Shown here: piece after piece, positions 37,768-41,141 of the stretch
How the letters are laid out: each line of letters begins with the position of its first letter
How positions within the stretch are numbered: the first letter of the stretch is position 1
From: Caenispirillum bisanense
Lineage (GTDB): Bacteria > Pseudomonadota > Alphaproteobacteria > Rhodospirillales > UBA2165
Reading direction: 5' to 3'
Assembly (NCBI GenBank): GCA_945877815.1
Contig: CAMDWJ010000036.1
Span: 1-41,141 of the forward strand
DNA: 41,141 bases
Notes under the pieces: generated by a model
What the model was told of the DNA's origin: nothing
Database searches by the model: none
Seen by the model: only the letters and a program-made list of their open reading frames with translations
Made by a program: the position numbers and the translations under genes

Positions 37768-38907
37768 ATGGATCTTCAATACGATACCGAACACACGATC
37801 CTGCGCGACGGAGCAGAGAAATACCTGGCCGGCCGCTACGACTACCGCACTTATCAAAAGATCGCCGAGAGCGACGCCGGTTGGAATTCGGACGTCTGGA
37901 CCGAATTCGCCGAACTGGGCTGGCTCGGGCTTCCCTTTGCCGATGAGGACGGTGGCATCGGGGGCGGACCGGTCGAAGTTGCCGTCTTGATGGAAACGCT
38001 CGGCAAATCGCTGGTGCTCGAACCTTACGTTCCGACCGTGATCCTGGGCGGCGGGATCGTCTCGGCGCTTGGTTCGCCGTCGCAACGCCAATTGATCCTT
38101 CCCGCCGTCGCCGAGGGAAAGTTGCGGCTCGCCTTTGCGATCGAAGACCGCGGAACGCCGGTGCAAGCCAAAAAAGCATCGGGCGGATATGTGCTGTCGG
38201 GTGCCAAGAAAATGGTGCTTGGCGCGCCGATGGCCGACACAATCCTGGTTTCCGCCAAAATGGGCGGTGGGGTCGGTGTGTTCGTGGTTCCCGCAGAGAC
38301 CCGCGGCTTGGTGGTGCGACCTTATCGCATGGTCGATGGAGGCCGGGCCGCTGATATCGAAATGGTGGATGTGTCCTTGCCGAGTTCGGCGCTGCTGGGT
38401 AACAACGAATCGGCCGGTGCTACGATCGAACTGACGATCCATCGTGCTATAGGCGCGCTGTCGGCCGATGCAGTAGGTGCGATCTCGTCACTCGTTGCGG
38501 CCACTGTCGAATATACCAAGACGCGTGTTCAATTTGGCCAGCCCCTCGCAAAATTTCAGGTCCTGCAACACCGCATGGTCGATATGAAGGTAAAGGAGGA
38601 GGAAGCGCGCGCATCGTGCCTGTTCGCGACCCTCAGCCTCGACGGGCCGACGGATCGCCGCGCGCGTGCAGTGTCGGGCGCCAAGGCGAAGATCGGGCGG
38701 GCCGGGCGATCGGTTTCCCAAAGCGCGATTCAACTGCACGGCGCCATCGGAACGACCAACGAATTGTCGATCGGCGGCTATACCAAGCGCCTGATTGCCT
38801 ACGAGCTTCTGTTCGGCAGCACGCGCGAACATCTGCGCCGCTATGCTTCTATCATCTCCGATCCGGCGGTTGCCTCCGCCGGTCTCTTGTCGGCACCAGC
38901 GAACTAG
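37768..38907 (+). CDS. Acyl-CoA dehydrogenase family protein (smaller subunit of a pair)
   Basis: A 379-residue protein with the acyl-CoA dehydrogenase fold: N-terminal helices to WTEFAELGWLGLPFADEDGG, a middle beta-domain (SGAKKMVLGAPMADTILV) and a C-terminal flavin-binding helix domain (TRVQFGQPLAKFQVLQHRMVDM; QLHGAIGTTNE). The length and the closely following second gene fit the two-gene heterotetrameric acyl-CoA dehydrogenases (PimC/PimD or FadE28/29 type), where one subunit is catalytically reduced. The canonical C-terminal YEG Glu is not evident (AYELLFGSTREH instead). ATG 37768; no strong ribosome-binding site. The second subunit gene starts 13 bases after its stop. Confidence 0.88.
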   Translation: MDLQYDTEHTILRDGAEKYLAGRYDYRTYQKIAESDAGWNSDVWTEFAELGWLGLPFADEDGGIGGGPVEVAVLMETLGKSLVLEPYVPTVILGGGIVSALGSPSQRQLILPAVAEGKLRLAFAIEDRGTPVQAKKASGGYVLSGAKKMVLGAPMADTILVSAKMGGGVGVFVVPAETRGLVVRPYRMVDGGRAADIEMVDVSLPSSALLGNNESAGATIELTIHRAIGALSADAVGAISSLVAATVEYTKTRVQFGQPLAKFQVLQHRMVDMKVKEEEARASCLFATLSLDGPTDRRARAVSGAKAKIGRAGRSVSQSAIQLHGAIGTTNELSIGGYTKRLIAYELLFGSTREHLRRYASIISDPAVASAGLLSAPAN

Positions 38908-38920
38908 GAGGATTGGTCTC

Positions 38921-40105
38921 ATGGATCTGAACATCAGCCCCGAAGATATCGCCTTTCGCGATGAGGTCCGTAAATTCCTGGACTCCGCCGTCACCGACGA
39001 TATGCGCCGCGGGGTCGAATTGACGACGGCCTTCATCAACGATCCCGAAATTTCCATCGATTTCCACAAGGCGCTTCACAAGAAGGGCTGGTCCGTTCCC
39101 GCGTGGCCGAAGGAATATGGCGGCACCGGATGGTCGGCCGTGCAACGCTACATTTTCGATACCGAATGCGCGCGCTACGGAGCGCCTATGTTCAACGGCG
39201 CCGGCCGCGCCATGCTCGCACCGGTGCTCATGAAATTCGGCCGCCCCGACCAGCAGGAATTCTATCTGCCGCGGATCGCCGCCGGCGAGGACCATTGGGC
39301 GCAAGGTTATTCCGAACCGGGCGCTGGTTCGGATCTTGCCTCGCTGAAAACCAAGGCCGAGTCCGACGGCGACGATTACATCGTCAACGGCCAAAAGATC
39401 TGGACGACGCACGCCCATAAATCGAACCGTATCTTCGCACTGGTGCGGACCTCGAGCGAAGGCAAGCGTCAGGAAGGCATCACCTTCCTGCTGATCGATT
39501 TGGACAGCCCCGGCATTACCATCCGCCCGATCGTGGGGAACGGCGGGGATCACGAGTTCAACGAGGTCTTCTTCGACAATGTGCGCGTCCCCAAATCCAA
39601 CCGCGTCGGCGAGGAAAACAAGGGCTGGGATTGCGCGAAATACCTTCTTGAATTCGAGCGCGGCGGCTCTTTGCAGGCGGGGCGCGTTCGTGCCCAGTTC
39701 ACGCGGCTTGTCAAACTGATCAAGGCACACAGCCCGGACGATCCGGATATAGCGGTCCGCATGGCCGAACTCGGCACCGATCTCGATGCCATGGAGATGA
39801 TCGATATTTCGATCCTGTCTGCCGTGCAGTCCGGCGGCAATCCTGGGCCCATCTCGTCGCTGGTCAAGCTGCGCTGGAGTCAGGTTCGCCAGCAGATCGC
39901 GGAACTCGCCATGGATACGATCGGCGAAGAAGCGCTCAAATGGGTCGGCGAGCGGCCGCTCTATGAGACCTTGCAGTTGCCGCCCGACGAGGAAGAATTG
40001 CTGACGCAGACGCCGCGTTATCTGAATTACCGTGCCTATACGATCTTCGGCGGATCGACGGAAATCCAGACGACGATCCTATCCAAATCCATGCTGGGGC
40101 TATAG
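38921..40105 (+). CDS. Acyl-CoA dehydrogenase family protein (larger subunit of a pair)
   Basis: A 394-residue acyl-CoA dehydrogenase with canonical middle-domain signatures: YSEPGAGSDLASLKTKAESDGDDYIVNGQKIWTTHAH, the FAD-binding WTTHAH segment, and the C-terminal YTIFGGSTEIQTTILSK block. In the latter the residue aligning to the catalytic Glu of medium-chain enzymes is Gly, so the base may lie elsewhere, as in isovaleryl-CoA-type and heteromeric enzymes. ATG 38921 follows AGGAGG. With the preceding gene it probably forms an alpha2beta2 enzyme acting on CoA thioesters of dicarboxylates, ring acids or branched acids. Confidence 0.92.
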   Translation: MDLNISPEDIAFRDEVRKFLDSAVTDDMRRGVELTTAFINDPEISIDFHKALHKKGWSVPAWPKEYGGTGWSAVQRYIFDTECARYGAPMFNGAGRAMLAPVLMKFGRPDQQEFYLPRIAAGEDHWAQGYSEPGAGSDLASLKTKAESDGDDYIVNGQKIWTTHAHKSNRIFALVRTSSEGKRQEGITFLLIDLDSPGITIRPIVGNGGDHEFNEVFFDNVRVPKSNRVGEENKGWDCAKYLLEFERGGSLQAGRVRAQFTRLVKLIKAHSPDDPDIAVRMAELGTDLDAMEMIDISILSAVQSGGNPGPISSLVKLRWSQVRQQIAELAMDTIGEEALKWVGERPLYETLQLPPDEEELLTQTPRYLNYRAYTIFGGSTEIQTTILSKSMLGL

Positions 40106-40117
40106 GCGGCCGGCCAC

Positions 40118-41141
40118 GTGGTCGATGTTAGAAATCCGTCATCGCTCGCAATCGATACGGACGATCTTGTCGCTCTACAGCTGCGGTTGAATTTTCATCA
40201 GCGCAAGATTTTTGCGCCGCAATTTGCCGCGCGCGTAAATCAGATGGCCGCCGCGCTCGGCGTCGCGCCTTCGGATTTGGCTGGCGGCTCGGACCTAGCA
40301 GCGGCTTTGCGCGACGTCGGATATGCCCGGCTTGGCCCGATCCTGCCGGAAAATGCGGTCAAGGAAGTTATCGCACATTTTTCTGAACGGCCGTGTTTCA
40401 ATGCCCACGTCGTGGCGCAAAGCGACGGCCGGGAATCGCGGCTCGAAGACCTGGCATCGCGCGCGCATTTCGGATCCTACCGGCCTACGGACGTGATTAC
40501 GGCGCCTCACATTCTCGAACTCGCGAATGATCCACGTATTCTGGACGCTGTCGGCGATTATCTCGGATGTGTGCCTTCGCTTTATTCGATGAATGCCTGG
40601 TGGTCGTTCCCCAGGCCTGAGGTGGGCGAGGTCATCACGCAGAAATTCCATCGTGACGAGGACGATTTCGGAAACTGTGTCCTGTTTCTCTATCTCACCG
40701 ATACCGACGAAGACGGTTGCCATCAATATATCCGCTACAGCCATCGTCTCGACGAGCTCAGGCGCCGCGTCGCCGTTCAGGGCCGTGTCTCGATCGATCT
40801 GCCGGGGGGGCGGAAATTCGACGTGACGCCGGGGCTTGAAGAATTGTTCGAGGGCAACGGCCACGATCGCGATGACGTCTATACGACGCTTTTAGGCGAC
40901 CTGATCGAATCCATCGAAGGTGCCGCCGGAGACGGATTCCTGACCGACCCCGACGGATTGCATCGCGCGAAGCACCCGATCGGCAAGCGCCGCCTCATCG
41001 TCTGGCTGCGTTACGGCATGCACCGCAATTGCTCATACGTCCGCGATCTTCTTTGGCCAGTCCCGAAGGAGGCCGTCGCCGGACGGTTGCCTGACACCGC
41101 GGCGGCCCGTTTCGTGAACCGGCTCGTTGTGGTGCCGGATT
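40118..41141 (+). CDS. Fe(II)/2-oxoglutarate-type dioxygenase (phytanoyl-CoA dioxygenase-like), 3' end outside window
   Basis: From GTG 40118 the frame stays open to the window edge (341 codons). The double-stranded beta-helix metal triad is visible: KFHRDEDDFGN (His-x-Asp), then about 100 residues later HRAKHPIGKRRLIVWLRYG with the distal His and the Arg that would bind 2-oxoglutarate. The sequence FLYLTDTDEDGCHQYIRYSHR after the HxD is typical of PhyH-like hydroxylases, which act on CoA esters, lipids or small acids. It starts 12 bases after the acyl-CoA dehydrogenase stop, so it is probably in the same operon. The C-terminus is cut by the window. Confidence 0.75.
   Translation, partial: MVDVRNPSSLAIDTDDLVALQLRLNFHQRKIFAPQFAARVNQMAAALGVAPSDLAGGSDLAAALRDVGYARLGPILPENAVKEVIAHFSERPCFNAHVVAQSDGRESRLEDLASRAHFGSYRPTDVITAPHILELANDPRILDAVGDYLGCVPSLYSMNAWWSFPRPEVGEVITQKFHRDEDDFGNCVLFLYLTDTDEDGCHQYIRYSHRLDELRRRVAVQGRVSIDLPGGRKFDVTPGLEELFEGNGHDRDDVYTTLLGDLIESIEGAAGDGFLTDPDGLHRAKHPIGKRRLIVWLRYGMHRNCSYVRDLLWPVPKEAVAGRLPDTAAARFVNRLVVVPD

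Noticed and set aside
40295-40864. Minus-strand frame near the right edge
   Set aside because: It is antisense to the dioxygenase frame starting at 40118, which carries a recognisable HxD...H...R metal and cosubstrate site.

Overview
The window looks like chromosome of a GC-rich alphaproteobacterium. The codon bias, the many oxidoreductase and TTT/ABC uptake genes and the closeness of the families to Rhodospirillales-type soil and freshwater bacteria suggest this. I cannot name a genus from the sequence alone. Almost the whole window is a catabolic and accessory region. There are no ribosomal, cell-division or central housekeeping genes.

Layout. Positions 1-600 are an edge region: the C-terminus of an IS66-family transposase, a glycosyltransferase-like reading frame apparently cut by that IS, and the 3' portion of a tRNA-Leu(TAA) gene of the kind integrative elements leave behind. 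Positions 715-1341 hold an orphan terminase-small-subunit-like gene followed by a striking 11-bp-phased GTCGAT array. Positions 1370-6547 (minus strand) form module A: a Bug/TctC solute-binding protein, a bicupin, an EutA-family reactivase with a His-rich tail, and an MFS transporter. Positions 6737-8362 are a GMC oxidoreductase. Positions 8372-11253 (minus) are an operon of a small membrane protein, two single-domain cupins and a split membrane/spermidine-synthase-like pair. Positions 11334-15885 carry a dihydroxyphthalate-decarboxylase-like protein, a TPP-dependent enzyme and a family-5 ABC solute-binding protein. Positions 15992-19270 carry a MarR regulator, an ornithine-cyclodeaminase-family enzyme and two more cupins. 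Positions 19568-22233 encode a two-subunit molybdenum hydroxylase (IorAB type). Positions 22291-27800 (minus) are module B: a bicupin, a second EutA-family protein, a cysteine-free rhodanese and a second TPP enzyme. Positions 27988-32376 are a plus-strand operon: flavin monooxygenase, alpha/beta hydrolase, membrane adenylate cyclase and a gentisate 1,2-dioxygenase-like enzyme. Positions 32395-37583 hold envelope and miscellaneous genes (secreted peptide, O-antigen-ligase-like protein, autotransporter-type outer-membrane protein, lipoprotein hydrolase, isochorismatase). Positions 37768-41141 are a paired acyl-CoA dehydrogenase set followed by an Fe(II)/2-oxoglutarate-type dioxygenase that runs off the window.

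How it may work together. The enzymes fit uptake and oxidative breakdown of aromatic or heteroaromatic carboxylates: Bug and ABC receptors for capture, Mo-hydroxylase, flavin monooxygenase and GMC enzyme for hydroxylation or oxidation, cupin dioxygenases for ring opening, hydrolases and acyl-CoA dehydrogenases for the lower pathway. The part I find hardest to explain with known systems is the duplicated bicupin -> EutA-family gene pair. EutA is known as the ATP-dependent reactivase of adenosylcobalamin ethanolamine ammonia-lyase, yet no ammonia-lyase is present and each copy is instead co-transcribed with a cupin. The two bicupins are paralogues, one of which has lost its C-terminal HxH metal ligands, and two related TPP enzymes also occur. 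I propose this as a candidate undescribed cupin/reactivase system.
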